Shown here: positions 49,855 to 60,728 of the stretch, piece after piece
Layout: every line of letters begins with the position of its first letter
How positions within the stretch are numbered: the first letter of the stretch is position 1
Position numbers and translations under genes: made by a program
Notes under the pieces: generated by a model
Seen by the model: the letters and a program-made list of their open reading frames with translations, nothing else
Told to the model about the DNA's origin: nothing
Databases searched by the model: none
Origin: CAIWHR01 sp963836265
Lineage (GTDB): Bacteria > Pseudomonadota > Gammaproteobacteria > Burkholderiales > Casimicrobiaceae
Assembly: GCA_963836265.1 (NCBI GenBank)
Contig: CAWIIO010000001.1
Location: forward strand, 248,001 to 312,000
Direction: 5' to 3'
DNA length: 64,000 bases

Positions 49855-51297
49855 ATGTCAGCCCCCCTCAGCAACGTTCGTCCGAAGCCGGACCAGGTCC
49901 TGGTCGATATCGCCGACTACGCGACCCGCTACAAGATCACGAGCCGCGACGCGTACGACACCGCCCGTCACTGCCTCATCGATACGCTGGGCTGCGGCTT
50001 CGAGGCGCTCTCCTATCCGGCCTGCACGAAGCTCATGGGGCCGATCGTTCCGGGCACCATTGTCCCCAATGGCGCCAGGGTCCCCGGCACGTCGTTCCAG
50101 CTCGATCCGGTGCAGGCGGCATGGAACATCGGCGCGATGATCCGCTGGCTCGATTTCAACGACACCTGGCTCGCCGCGGAATGGGGTCATCCGTCGGACA
50201 ACCTCGGCGGCATCCTCGCGACCGCCGACTGGCTGTCGCGCAATGCCGTCGCCGCGGGCAAGCCCCCCGTCGCGGTCAAGGAGGTCCTGACCGCGATGAT
50301 CAAGGCGCACGAAATCCAGGGCGTCATCGCGCTCGAGAACAGCTTCAACCGCGTCGGCCTCGATCACGTCGTGCTGGTGAAGGTCGCCTCGACCGCGGTC
50401 GTCGCGACGATGCTAGGACTCACCTGGGACGAGGTCGTCAACGCCGTGTCGCTCGCCTGGGTCGACGGGCAAAGCCTGCGTACCTATCGCCATGCGCCGA
50501 ACACCGGCTCGCGCAAGAGCTGGGCGGCGGGCGACGCGACCTCGCGCGCCGTCCGCCTCGCGCTGATCGCCCGGACCGGCGAGATGGGCTACCCGTCGGT
50601 GCTGACTGCGAAGGCCTGGGGCTTCTACGACGTGCTCTTCAGGGGGAACGCGTTCAAGTTCCAGCGCCCCTACGGCAGCTATGTGATGGAGAACGTGCTG
50701 TTCAAGATCAGCTTCCCCGCCGAATTCCATGCGCAGACCGCGGTCGAGTGTGCGATGCAGCTCCATCCGCTGCTCAAGGACCGCCTCGACGACGTGAAGA
50801 AGATCACGATCCGCACGCACGAGTCGGCGATCAGGATCATCGACAAGAAGGGCCCCCTCGACAACCCCGCCGACCGCGACCACTGCCTCCAGTACATGGT
50901 CGCCGTGCCGCTGATCTTCGGGCGTCTCACCGCCGCCGATTACGAGGACCACGTCGCCGCCGACCCGCGGATCGACCGTCTGCGCGCGAAGATGGAATGC
51001 GTCGAGGACAAACGCTTCTCGAAGGACTATCTCGACCCCGACAAGCGCTCGATCGCCAACGCGATCGCCGTCGAATTCGGGGACGGCAGCAGGACGAAGG
51101 AGATCGTCGTCGAATACCCGATTGGCCACCGGCGCCGCCGCAAGGAAGGCATTCCGGTGCTGGTCGACAAGTTCAGGACCAACCTCGCGCGGCGGTTTCC
51201 GCCCAAACAGCAGCGGCGGATCCTCGACGTTGCGCTCGACGCAAAGGCGCTCGAGGCGATGCCCGTGCACGAGTTCGTCGATATGATGGTGATCTGA
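49855..51297 (+). CDS. prpD: 2-methylcitrate dehydratase PrpD (MmgE/PrpD family)
   Basis: 480-residue iron-sulfur-independent dehydratase converting 2-methylcitrate to 2-methyl-cis-aconitate. MmgE/PrpD features: ARHCLIDTLGCGFEAL, the catalytic-pocket segment RWLDFNDTWLAAEWGHPSDN, KAHEIQGVIALENSFNRVGLDHV, and SRKSWAAGDATSRAVRLA. It follows prpC by 87 bases. Presence of prpD, not acnD/prpF, means hydration of 2-methyl-cis-aconitate must be done by an aconitase, and acnA lies two genes downstream. Confidence 0.95.
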   Translation: MSAPLSNVRPKPDQVLVDIADYATRYKITSRDAYDTARHCLIDTLGCGFEALSYPACTKLMGPIVPGTIVPNGARVPGTSFQLDPVQAAWNIGAMIRWLDFNDTWLAAEWGHPSDNLGGILATADWLSRNAVAAGKPPVAVKEVLTAMIKAHEIQGVIALENSFNRVGLDHVVLVKVASTAVVATMLGLTWDEVVNAVSLAWVDGQSLRTYRHAPNTGSRKSWAAGDATSRAVRLALIARTGEMGYPSVLTAKAWGFYDVLFRGNAFKFQRPYGSYVMENVLFKISFPAEFHAQTAVECAMQLHPLLKDRLDDVKKITIRTHESAIRIIDKKGPLDNPADRDHCLQYMVAVPLIFGRLTAADYEDHVAADPRIDRLRAKMECVEDKRFSKDYLDPDKRSIANAIAVEFGDGSRTKEIVVEYPIGHRRRRKEGIPVLVDKFRTNLARRFPPKQQRRILDVALDAKALEAMPVHEFVDMMVI

Positions 51298-51314
51298 CCT
51301 CCCCGGGAGACCTC

Positions 51315-51821
51315 ATGCGGACCATCGTCATCGCCGTTCTCTTCGCTGTCGCCGCCACCGCGAGAGCCGCGGCCGACGACTTTCCTAAACTGAAGCCAGG
51401 CCTGTGGGAGACCACGACGTCGACCACCCGCGGCTCGGCTGGCGCGCCGCGGGCGTCGACGCTCTGCCTGGACGACTCCGTGCAGAAGGAGATGTACAAG
51501 GTGTCGATGGGCATGATGTCGAACATGTGCAGCAAGTACGACCTCAAGCACGTCGGCGACAAGATGACGAGCGACATGGTCTGCGACCTGGGCGGCACCA
51601 AGATGCAGTCGAGATCGGTGATGACGTTCGCCGGCAACACCGCCTATCGCACCGAGGCGCACTCGACCTTCGACCCGCCGATGGGCGGCATGAAGGAATC
51701 GACGACGATCATCGAGGGCAGATACGTGGGACCGTGCAAGCCCGGCCAGCGGCCCGGCGACATGACGCTGCCCAACGGCACGAAGATGAACATCCGGCAG
51801 ATGATGGGGTCGAAGCGGTAG
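51315..51821 (+). CDS. DUF3617 domain-containing exported protein
   Basis: 168 residues with a Sec signal peptide (about 1-19, ending ARAAA) and the DUF3617 start LKPGLWETTTSTT, followed by a Cys-containing core (STLCLDD, MSNMCSKYDLK, MVCDLGG) and a conserved end segment EGRYVGPCKPGQRPGD. Four Cys in the exported part could form disulfides. Function unknown; probably periplasmic. It lies 17 bases after prpD and 31 before acnA and may be co-transcribed, although a metabolic link is not evident. Confidence 0.85.
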   Translation: MRTIVIAVLFAVAATARAAADDFPKLKPGLWETTTSTTRGSAGAPRASTLCLDDSVQKEMYKVSMGMMSNMCSKYDLKHVGDKMTSDMVCDLGGTKMQSRSVMTFAGNTAYRTEAHSTFDPPMGGMKESTTIIEGRYVGPCKPGQRPGDMTLPNGTKMNIRQMMGSKR

Positions 51822-51852
51822 GCCTCGTCTGCCCATCAACGCGAGAACCGAC

Positions 51853-54687
<2,835 letters not shown>

Positions 54688-54769
54688 CGTCGAGGGCGCC
54701 GAAATTCCGTTTCGCGGCGGGCCCCGGTCGCGCTTTGTCGCGCCTCCTTTTCCATTCCAGGAGCCCTAA

Positions 54770-55093
54770 ATGAAAGTCCGCTTGCTCGCCGTCATGACCG
54801 GGATCGCTGTTGCCACGTCGCTCGCGGCGTGCGGAGACAGCGGCAAGGAAGCCGCCGCGAAGGCCCAGGCCGCCGCGAAGGAAGCCGCCGACAAGGCCGC
54901 CGCAGCCGCAAAAGACGCCGCCGACAAAGCGGCTGCCGCGTCGAAGGAAGCTGCGGACAAGGCCAGTGCCGCCACGAAGGACGCCGCGGCCGCCACGAAG
55001 GAAGCCGCCGACAAGGCCGTGGACGCCACCAAGGAAGCCGCCGGCAAGGCGACCGAAGCGACGAAGGAGGCCGCCGACGCGATGAAAAAGTAA
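54770..55093 (+). CDS. small Ala/Lys-repeat lipoprotein
   Basis: 107 residues: a lipoprotein signal with lipobox LAAC (Cys at about residue 22), then about 80 residues almost entirely of Ala, Lys, Glu and Asp. They are arranged in roughly eleven-residue units such as KEAADKAAAAA, KDAADKAAAAS and KEAADKASAAT. This predicts one long amphipathic helix or coiled coil anchored to the outer membrane, like Lpp or LEA-type helical proteins; no function is recognised. A clear ribosome-binding site (CAGGAG) precedes the ATG. It follows acnA by 82 bases and converges on the ParA-like gene. Confidence 0.75.
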   Translation: MKVRLLAVMTGIAVATSLAACGDSGKEAAAKAQAAAKEAADKAAAAAKDAADKAAAASKEAADKASAATKDAAAATKEAADKAVDATKEAAGKATEATKEAADAMKK

Positions 55094-55126
55094 CGCGGCA
55101 CCGCAGGCGTCAACGAAGCGCGGTCC

Positions 55127-55768
55127 TCAGACCCTCGTTGCGGCGTGTCGCGCGATCCAGCGCGTCAGCGGCTTCCACTGCTCCCAATCCTGCTCGGCCC
55201 GCGAGCGCGGGAGGTCGAAAACCGTCGCGCCGTCGCGCGCGCAGTGCACATAGAGCTGCGTGTCGCGGAGATGGGCGATGAGCGGCACGTCGAAGCCTTT
55301 CAGGAATTCGTCGAGCTCGGCCGCGCTCCGCGTGCGCGCGTCCACGCGCATCGCGATGATTCCGATCGCGAGCGTTCCTTGCCTGACGGCCTTGTAGTGG
55401 GAGATCGCGGCGAGGAAGTGCTGCGTCGCCGCCATGTCGAACGTCGACGGCGTCAGCGGGACCAGCATCAGGTCGGTGCGGTGGACGGCGTCGCGCAGGT
55501 CCTCGCCGTGCAATGCCGCGGGGCTATCGACGACCAGCCATTGCGGATCGGCGTCCTTGAGCGCCCTTCTTCGCGCGTCCGGCGCCAGGGAGACAAGGGG
55601 CGGAAACAGCGGCGGCCGCCGCGCGGCCCATTCGGTTGCCGATCGCTGCGGATCGCCGTCGGCGAGCGCCACGCGCTGCCGTTTTCCGGCGAGCCAACCG
55701 GCCACGTTCGTCGCGACGGTCGTCTTGCCGGTGCCGCCCTTTGGATTGGCGACGAGAATCGTCTGCAT
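55127..55768 (-). CDS. ParA-family ATPase, orphan
   Basis: 213-residue P-loop ATPase with the deviant Walker A motif ANPKGGTGKTTVA and Walker B-like WLVVDSPA, plus a DGDPQRSATEWA segment typical of short ParA/MinD-like proteins. Lacking an N-terminal DNA-binding extension, it resembles small chromosomal ParA homologues that position cellular cargo rather than segregate plasmids. No ParB, MinC/E or origin-like repeat is near. It is divergent from the gene at 56096 across 327 bases. Cargo unknown. Confidence 0.88.
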   Translation of the reverse strand: MQTILVANPKGGTGKTTVATNVAGWLAGKRQRVALADGDPQRSATEWAARRPPLFPPLVSLAPDARRRALKDADPQWLVVDSPAALHGEDLRDAVHRTDLMLVPLTPSTFDMAATQHFLAAISHYKAVRQGTLAIGIIAMRVDARTRSAAELDEFLKGFDVPLIAHLRDTQLYVHCARDGATVFDLPRSRAEQDWEQWKPLTRWIARHAATRV

Positions 55769-55952
55769 CCGAATCCCCTCCCCTGCGCGCTCCGGCGCGT
55801 GGCCGCAATGGTAGCGCGGTTCCCCGCGACCGCAGGATTCGGGCGGAAGTTGCTTCTCTTCGCCGCGCCCCGGGGCAAGGTCTCAATGCCCGATGGCCGC
55901 AATTCGGCGATGACCGGTCGCGGACCCGGCCCGGACCGACTCGGGGACAGGG

Positions 55953-55967
55953 TGGCACGACCCTTGC
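55953..55967 (+). promoter_or_regulatory. sigma-54 (RpoN) promoter, -24/-12 type
   Basis: TGGCACG, four bases, TTGC: a complete match to the sigma-54 core, with exactly ten bases between the invariant GG (55954-55955) and GC (55966-55967). Oriented toward the gene starting at 56096, with a start site expected near 55979. It lies in the 327-base gap between the parA-like gene and that gene; the rest of the gap shows no recognised element or gene. Confidence 0.7.
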
Positions 55968-56095
55968 GGGGTAATCGAAGGACAGCGAAACGGGTGCCGC
56001 CGTCTCGTGGGCTGGATCGCCGGGCGCAGGGCGGCCGCGCGCTGCGATTCCCGCGACAAGGCGCGCGCCCGGCGGCTCTCGCAACCAAATGGACC

Positions 56096-56680
56096 ATGGC
56101 TATGGAAATCGAGCTCGATCCCGGCACCATCTGCGCCCGCACCCATGCGGGCGAAGTCGAGCTGCAAGAGGCGCGGCGCGGACTCACGCTCCCGCAGCGG
56201 AAAACCCTTTCGCTCCTTGCCGCGCCGCAAGTGTTTGCCGAGCTGGCCGCCGAAAATCGCCTCGAGCCCGTGCGACTGGGCCGCGACCTCGTGCGTCTTG
56301 CCGAGATCGGGCTGATCGTGCTGCTGGTGCCCTCGGCGCGCGGCGAGCGCGACGATCGACTCGCCGAAGCCGCGAATTCCCGTTCCTCGACCCCCGCCGC
56401 CAGCCGCTGGGGGATGCGTCCGGCGATGCTCCCCATCGCCATCGCGGCAGCACTGGCGGTCGCGATCGCCATCGCGTGGCTCGGCCTGCGCGGCGCTCCT
56501 TCCCGGGACCTCTCGCCCTCCGTCGATCCGCGGGCCGCATCGTCGGCGCCGATCACCGCGGCGGCCCGGGACGGCGCCGACGGCGATGATGCGGCCGCCG
56601 CGCCGCCGAGCGACTTTCCTCCGCCCGCGCGCCTCCGCAACCGGGCGTCGTCGCGCGGCCGGGCGCTTTCGCGTAACTGA
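56096..56680 (+). CDS. hypothetical protein with one transmembrane helix
   Basis: 194 residues. The N-terminal 95 form a small soluble domain (CARTHAGEVELQEARRGLTL then QRKTLSLLAAPQVFAELAAE and LVRLAEIGLIVLL) resembling short winged-helix-like modules at the N-termini of assorted betaproteobacterial proteins. One transmembrane helix lies at about 106-124, followed by a low-complexity Ala/Arg/Asp tail with a basic end. Function unknown. Start ATG at 56096 (a second ATG two codons later is possible). The sigma-54 promoter about 130 bases upstream supports its being a real gene. Other frames are also open here, so confidence is moderate. Confidence 0.6.
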   Translation: MAMEIELDPGTICARTHAGEVELQEARRGLTLPQRKTLSLLAAPQVFAELAAENRLEPVRLGRDLVRLAEIGLIVLLVPSARGERDDRLAEAANSRSSTPAASRWGMRPAMLPIAIAAALAVAIAIAWLGLRGAPSRDLSPSVDPRAASSAPITAAARDGADGDDAAAAPPSDFPPPARLRNRASSRGRALSRN

Positions 56681-56717
56681 CGCACTGCGCCCGCGGCGCC
56701 GGTAGAATGCCGGCGTG

Positions 56718-57701
56718 ATGGACAATGCCGCTGCCGAGGGTTCCGCCCGCGCCATGGCCGTTGCGCGGCCGCCGGTTTCGCGCGATCCGCGCAAGGCGGA
56801 ATTCGAAGCCAACAAGCTCAGGAAGCGGCTGCGCCGACAGGTCGGCGGTGCGATCCGCGACTACGCGCTGATCGAGCCGGGCGATCGCGTGATGGTTTGC
56901 GTGTCCGGTGGCAAGGACAGCTACGGCCTGCTCGACGTTCTGCTCTCGCTAAGGGCTCGCGCGCCGATTCCGTTCGAGATCGTCGCCGTCAATCTCGACC
57001 AGAAGCAGCCCGGCTTTCCCGGCGAGGTGCTGCCGCACTACCTCGAAGCGCGCGGCGTACCCTTCCGGATCGTGGAGCAGGACACCTACAGCGTCGTCAA
57101 GCGCGTCATCCCGAACGGCGGGACGATGTGCTCGCTCTGCTCCCGACTGCGCCGTGGCGTGCTCTATCGTGTCGCGCGCGAGATCGGCGCGACCAAGATT
57201 GCGCTCGGCCACCATCGCGACGACCTGCTGGCGACGTTTTTCCTGAATCTCTTTTTCGGCGGCAAGCTGAAGGCGATGCCGCCGAAGCTCGTCTCCGACG
57301 ACGGCCGGCACGTCGTGATCCGCCCGCTTGCCTATGTCCGCGAGCGCGATCTCGCCCGCTACGCCGAGCTGATGGCCTTCCCGATCATCCCCTGCAACCT
57401 GTGCGGCTCGCAGGAGCATCTGCAGCGCCGGCAGGTGACCGCGATGCTGCGCGAATGGGAGCGCAAGCATCCGGGCCGGATCGCGTCGATCGGCAATGCG
57501 CTCGCCAAGGTCGTGCCCTCGCACCTGATGGATCGCGCGCTGTTCGATTTCGGCGCCGTGCGCGCGACGGGACGCAGAGAGCCGGACGGCGACTTTGCGT
57601 TCGACGTCGAGCCCGAGCTCGAGCAAGCAGTCGAGATCGCTGCAACACAAGGCGGCGCCGACGCGCCGATGGCGCCAACGCTCGCGCTCCGCCGCCGATG
57701 A
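56718..57701 (+). CDS. ttcA: tRNA 2-thiocytidine(32) synthetase TtcA
   Basis: 327-residue PP-loop ATPase that thiolates cytidine 32 in certain tRNAs using a 4Fe-4S cluster. PP-loop SGGKDSYG, cluster-ligand pair in MCSLCSRLRRG, and the second CxxC in IPCNLCGSQEHLQR are all in place, with GHHRDDLLATFFLNLFFGG typical of the TtcA group. The ATG at 56718 is used; a GTG three bases upstream is possible. The C-terminal 30 residues are poorly conserved. It stands alone between the hypothetical gene and the second glycan block. Confidence 0.95.
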   Translation: MDNAAAEGSARAMAVARPPVSRDPRKAEFEANKLRKRLRRQVGGAIRDYALIEPGDRVMVCVSGGKDSYGLLDVLLSLRARAPIPFEIVAVNLDQKQPGFPGEVLPHYLEARGVPFRIVEQDTYSVVKRVIPNGGTMCSLCSRLRRGVLYRVAREIGATKIALGHHRDDLLATFFLNLFFGGKLKAMPPKLVSDDGRHVVIRPLAYVRERDLARYAELMAFPIIPCNLCGSQEHLQRRQVTAMLREWERKHPGRIASIGNALAKVVPSHLMDRALFDFGAVRATGRREPDGDFAFDVEPELEQAVEIAATQGGADAPMAPTLALRRR

Positions 57702-57777
57702 TCGTTGGCGGTCTCCGGGCCCGGACGATGCGCGGCCCGGACGCCGCGCCGTGGCGGCCCGCCGGGCTTGGTGTTGC

Positions 57778-59451
57778 GTGAGCGCCGTGGGGGCCCGCCG
57801 GAATGGAGCGGCGCTGCGCACCGCCGTATCGCCGTCCTGGGCGCTCGCGGTCGCGATCGCCGCGCTTTTCGGTGCGTGGCTGCGGCTCGACCAGTTCGCG
57901 GCCCAGGTGCTGATCGACGACGAATGGCATGTCGTCCACCAGGTGCTGCGGCACGGACCCGGCGCGATGTTCCTCGACTTCGGGTATGCCGACTACAGCA
58001 TTCCGCTCGGCATCCTCGCCTGGTTCGAGGCGCACTGGTGGGGCCTGACCGAGGTCATGCTGCGCACGCCGATGCTCGTGTGCGGCATCACCGTGCTGAT
58101 CGCGTTTCCGCTCTACGTCGCGCCGCGGGTCTCGCGCGCAGCCTCCGCGCTGTTCGCCGTCCTGCTCGCACTCTCGCCCCTGCTCGTCGTCTACAGCCGG
58201 CTGGCGCGTCCGTACGCGATCACGCTGCTCCTTGGTTGGGTCGCCCATGCGGCGTTCCAGCGCTGGCACGCGGTGCCTCGCGGTCGGATCGCGGCCGGCG
58301 CGACGTATGCGGCGACGGCGACACTCGCGACGTGGCTGCATCCGCTGCTCGCGCCCTTCGTTCTGGCGCCGCTCGTCTGGGAGGCGGGATCGCTTTGCCG
58401 CCGCACCTCCCCCGAACGCCGCGCGCGCGTGGTCCGACTGCTGTTGCTCGCCGGCGCCACCGGCCTGATGGTCGCGGCATTGATTCTTCCGCCGCTCGTC
58501 GCGAACCCGCAGTCGCTCGCGGCGAAGAGCGGGGCCGATGCTCCCGGCATCGCCACGCTCGCGGGGGTGTGGTACGCGTGGCTCGGCACGCCCTCGACGG
58601 CCGCCGTCGCGGTGTGCGTCGCGCTCGCCGCCTGGGGGGCGCCGGACGTCTGGCGCGCGCTGCCCGAGGCGCGCACGGGCGCGCTCGGCATCGCGCTCAC
58701 GCTCGTCGCCGTGCTGCTGTCGCGGCCGATGTGGAGCTTCAATCCACTGACGCTCGCCCGCTATCTCCTGCCGTTCGTGCCGCTGCTGCTGCTGTTCGTC
58801 GCCGCGGGCGCCGCACGGCTCGCCTATCGCCTCGTTGCGCCGGTGAGCGTGCCGGCACGGATCTCGTTTGCCGTCGTGGCGGCGCTGCCCGTCATCGCGC
58901 TCGCCGCGGGTTGGCCGCTCGCGCCGATGCTGCGGCATCCAAACGCGCAGGCGCTCGATTCGCTGTACTACATGGACTTCCGGCCCGAGAAGAATCCGAT
59001 CGTGCCCTATCAGGCGACGATTCCCCTCTCGCCGTTCTGGGCGAGCCTCGCGGGACAACCGGCGGGCAGCGTGCGAATCGCGGCCGCGCCGTTCTACTTC
59101 GAAAGCTACGACTGGGACGCGCCGCGCTGGGAGCGGCTTTCACGCCAGAGGGTCCTCCCCGGCTACCTCAGCGGTCTTTGTGTCGATGCGCGATGGGGTG
59201 AGGTGCCCGCCGACGCGAGGTTTCGCTTCCGCAATGCGGTGCGCCTCGCCGATGACGATGCGCTTGTGCGGCGACGCATCGACTACGTCGTCTGGCAAAA
59301 GCCCTACGTGCGGCAAAGCAAGGGCCGGCCAGTGGCGATCGGCGCCGACACGGCGCACTGCGAGGCCGCGCTGCGCGGGAAGTTCGGCACGCCCGTGTTC
59401 GAGGATTCCACTATCATCGCGTTTCGCGTTTCGCGCCATGCTGAACGGTAA
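57778..59451 (+). CDS. GT-C-type membrane glycosyltransferase-like protein
   Basis: 557 residues with about ten to eleven hydrophobic helices. The first large loop begins VLIDDEWHVVHQV, with an acidic Asp-Asp-Glu motif of the kind GT-C enzymes use to bind polyprenyl-phosphate sugars, and continues FGYADYSIPLG. A C-terminal soluble part of about 150 residues follows the last helix. No exact family name is certain. The GTG at 57778 is chosen as the closest start before the first helix; the frame upstream overlaps ttcA. The next gene, a GT2 transferase, overlaps its end by 14 bases, strongly indicating co-function in glycan or lipid modification. Confidence 0.75.
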   Translation: MSAVGARRNGAALRTAVSPSWALAVAIAALFGAWLRLDQFAAQVLIDDEWHVVHQVLRHGPGAMFLDFGYADYSIPLGILAWFEAHWWGLTEVMLRTPMLVCGITVLIAFPLYVAPRVSRAASALFAVLLALSPLLVVYSRLARPYAITLLLGWVAHAAFQRWHAVPRGRIAAGATYAATATLATWLHPLLAPFVLAPLVWEAGSLCRRTSPERRARVVRLLLLAGATGLMVAALILPPLVANPQSLAAKSGADAPGIATLAGVWYAWLGTPSTAAVAVCVALAAWGAPDVWRALPEARTGALGIALTLVAVLLSRPMWSFNPLTLARYLLPFVPLLLLFVAAGAARLAYRLVAPVSVPARISFAVVAALPVIALAAGWPLAPMLRHPNAQALDSLYYMDFRPEKNPIVPYQATIPLSPFWASLAGQPAGSVRIAAAPFYFESYDWDAPRWERLSRQRVLPGYLSGLCVDARWGEVPADARFRFRNAVRLADDDALVRRRIDYVVWQKPYVRQSKGRPVAIGADTAHCEAALRGKFGTPVFEDSTIIAFRVSRHAER

Positions 59452-60196
59452 GCGCATCGTCGTCGTCATGCCGGCCTATCACGCCGGCCGCACGCTCGCG
59501 GCGACGTGGCGCGAGCTGCCGCGCGAGGTGATCGACGACATCATCGTCGTCGACGACGCGAGCGACGACGACACCGTCGCGGTCGCTCGCTCGCTCGCCC
59601 TCGACGTGATCCTCCACCCTCGCAATACCGGCTACGGCGGCAACCAGAAGACCTGTTATCGCGAGGCGCTCGCGCGCGGCGCCGACATCGTCGTGATGGT
59701 CCACCCCGACTATCAGTACGACCCGCGGCTCGTCACGCCGATGGCCGGCATGATCGCCTCGGGCGTCTACGAAATGGTGATCGGCTCGCGTATCCTCGGC
59801 GGCGGCGCGCTGCGGGGCGGGATGCCGCTCTGGAAGTACGTCGCCAACCGGCTCTTGACGCTGTTCGAGAACGTGCTGCTCGGCGCGAAGCTTTCCGAGT
59901 ACCACTCCGGATACCGGGCCTTTTCACGCACGCTCCTGGACGCACTGCCCTGGGCGGCGAACTCCGACGATTTCGTCTTCGACAACGAAATCCTCGCCCA
60001 GGCGATCGTCGGCGGCTTCCGGATCGGCGAGATCTCGGTGCCGACGCGCTATTTCGCCGAGGCGAGCTCGATCGATTTCCTGCGCGCGGTGCGCTACGGC
60101 GCCGGCGTCGTCGGCACCACGATGCTCGCCTTTCTCGCCAGGGTGGGCGTCTACCGGCATCGGCTGTTCGCCGCGCCCGCGCGGCGTCGGGCGTGA
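59438..60196 (+). CDS. family 2 glycosyltransferase (polyprenyl-phosphate sugar synthase-like)
   Basis: 252 residues, a GT-A domain of the DPM1/DPG-synthase-like type: VVVMPAYHAGRTL, IIVVDDASDDDT, PRNTGYGGNQKTCYREAL, and the metal/acceptor motif VMVHPDYQYDPR, then SRILGGGALRGGMP and LSEYHSGYRAFSR. Unlike the GT2 gene at 28393 it has no substantial membrane tail. It probably charges a polyprenyl phosphate for the neighbouring GT-C proteins. Its ATG lies inside the end of the GT-C gene (14-base overlap). Confidence 0.88.
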   Translation: MLNGKRIVVVMPAYHAGRTLAATWRELPREVIDDIIVVDDASDDDTVAVARSLALDVILHPRNTGYGGNQKTCYREALARGADIVVMVHPDYQYDPRLVTPMAGMIASGVYEMVIGSRILGGGALRGGMPLWKYVANRLLTLFENVLLGAKLSEYHSGYRAFSRTLLDALPWAANSDDFVFDNEILAQAIVGGFRIGEISVPTRYFAEASSIDFLRAVRYGAGVVGTTMLAFLARVGVYRHRLFAAPARRRA

Positions 60197-60232
60197 CGCT
60201 CGCCCCGTCCTCCCGCCGCGTCGCTGCCCCTC

Positions 60233-60652
60233 ATGCCGGTCCGCAAGCTGCTCCGCCGTCCCGCGCCCGGCGGCAGCGATCTTTCGCACTGGGCGCACAC
60301 GTTCGCGCTGCACGTCGCAACCGGATTCCTCGCCGTCGCCGCGCATTACGCGGTGATGTACGGCCTCGTGCGCGGCGGCGTGCCGGGCGTTCCCGCCAGC
60401 GCGGCGGGATTCGTCGGCGGCGCGCTCACGCGCTTCGCGCTCGCGTATTGGCATATCTTCGCGCCGACGCGCGGCGTCAAGGCCGCCAGCCTGCGCTTCG
60501 TCGTCGTCAACGCCGTGCAGCTCACGGCGAACAGCGCGCTGCTCGCTGCGTTGCTCGAAGCGGGCGTCGCGCTGTGGCCCGCGCAGGTGACGACGACGAT
60601 CGTGCTGACGTTCGGCAATTATCTTGCCTACCGACTCTGGGTGTTCCGTTGA
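60233..60652 (+). CDS. GtrA-like flippase family protein
   Basis: 139 residues with four predicted transmembrane helices and the GtrA family arrangement: HVATGFLAVAAHYAVMYGL for helix I, GFVGGALTRFALAYWHIF for helix II, FVVVNAVQLTANSALLAALL for helix III and TTTIVLTFGNYLAYRLWVFR at the end. GtrA-type proteins are thought to flip lipid-linked sugars across the inner membrane. Located 36 bases after the GT2 gene, it completes a charge-flip-transfer set with the GT-C proteins on either side. Confidence 0.86.
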   Translation: MPVRKLLRRPAPGGSDLSHWAHTFALHVATGFLAVAAHYAVMYGLVRGGVPGVPASAAGFVGGALTRFALAYWHIFAPTRGVKAASLRFVVVNAVQLTANSALLAALLEAGVALWPAQVTTTIVLTFGNYLAYRLWVFR

Positions 60653-60728
60653 ACGCGCTGCCGCCGGCCGGGTCCTGCGGCGTGCTGCGTGCTTCCACGC
60701 GAGCATCGTGCGCCGGGGAACCAAGGCG

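Noticed and set aside
54850..55090. Short tandem DNA repeats that could suggest a CRISPR-like array
   Set aside because: The units are 33 bases in phase with codons, imperfect, without unique spacers, and fully explained by the repeated protein sequence.
54766..55113. - strand open frame opposite the Ala/Lys lipoprotein, reading as a hydrophobic Ala/Ser-rich protein
   Set aside because: The repeat makes both strands open. The + strand has the ribosome-binding site, signal peptide and lipobox.
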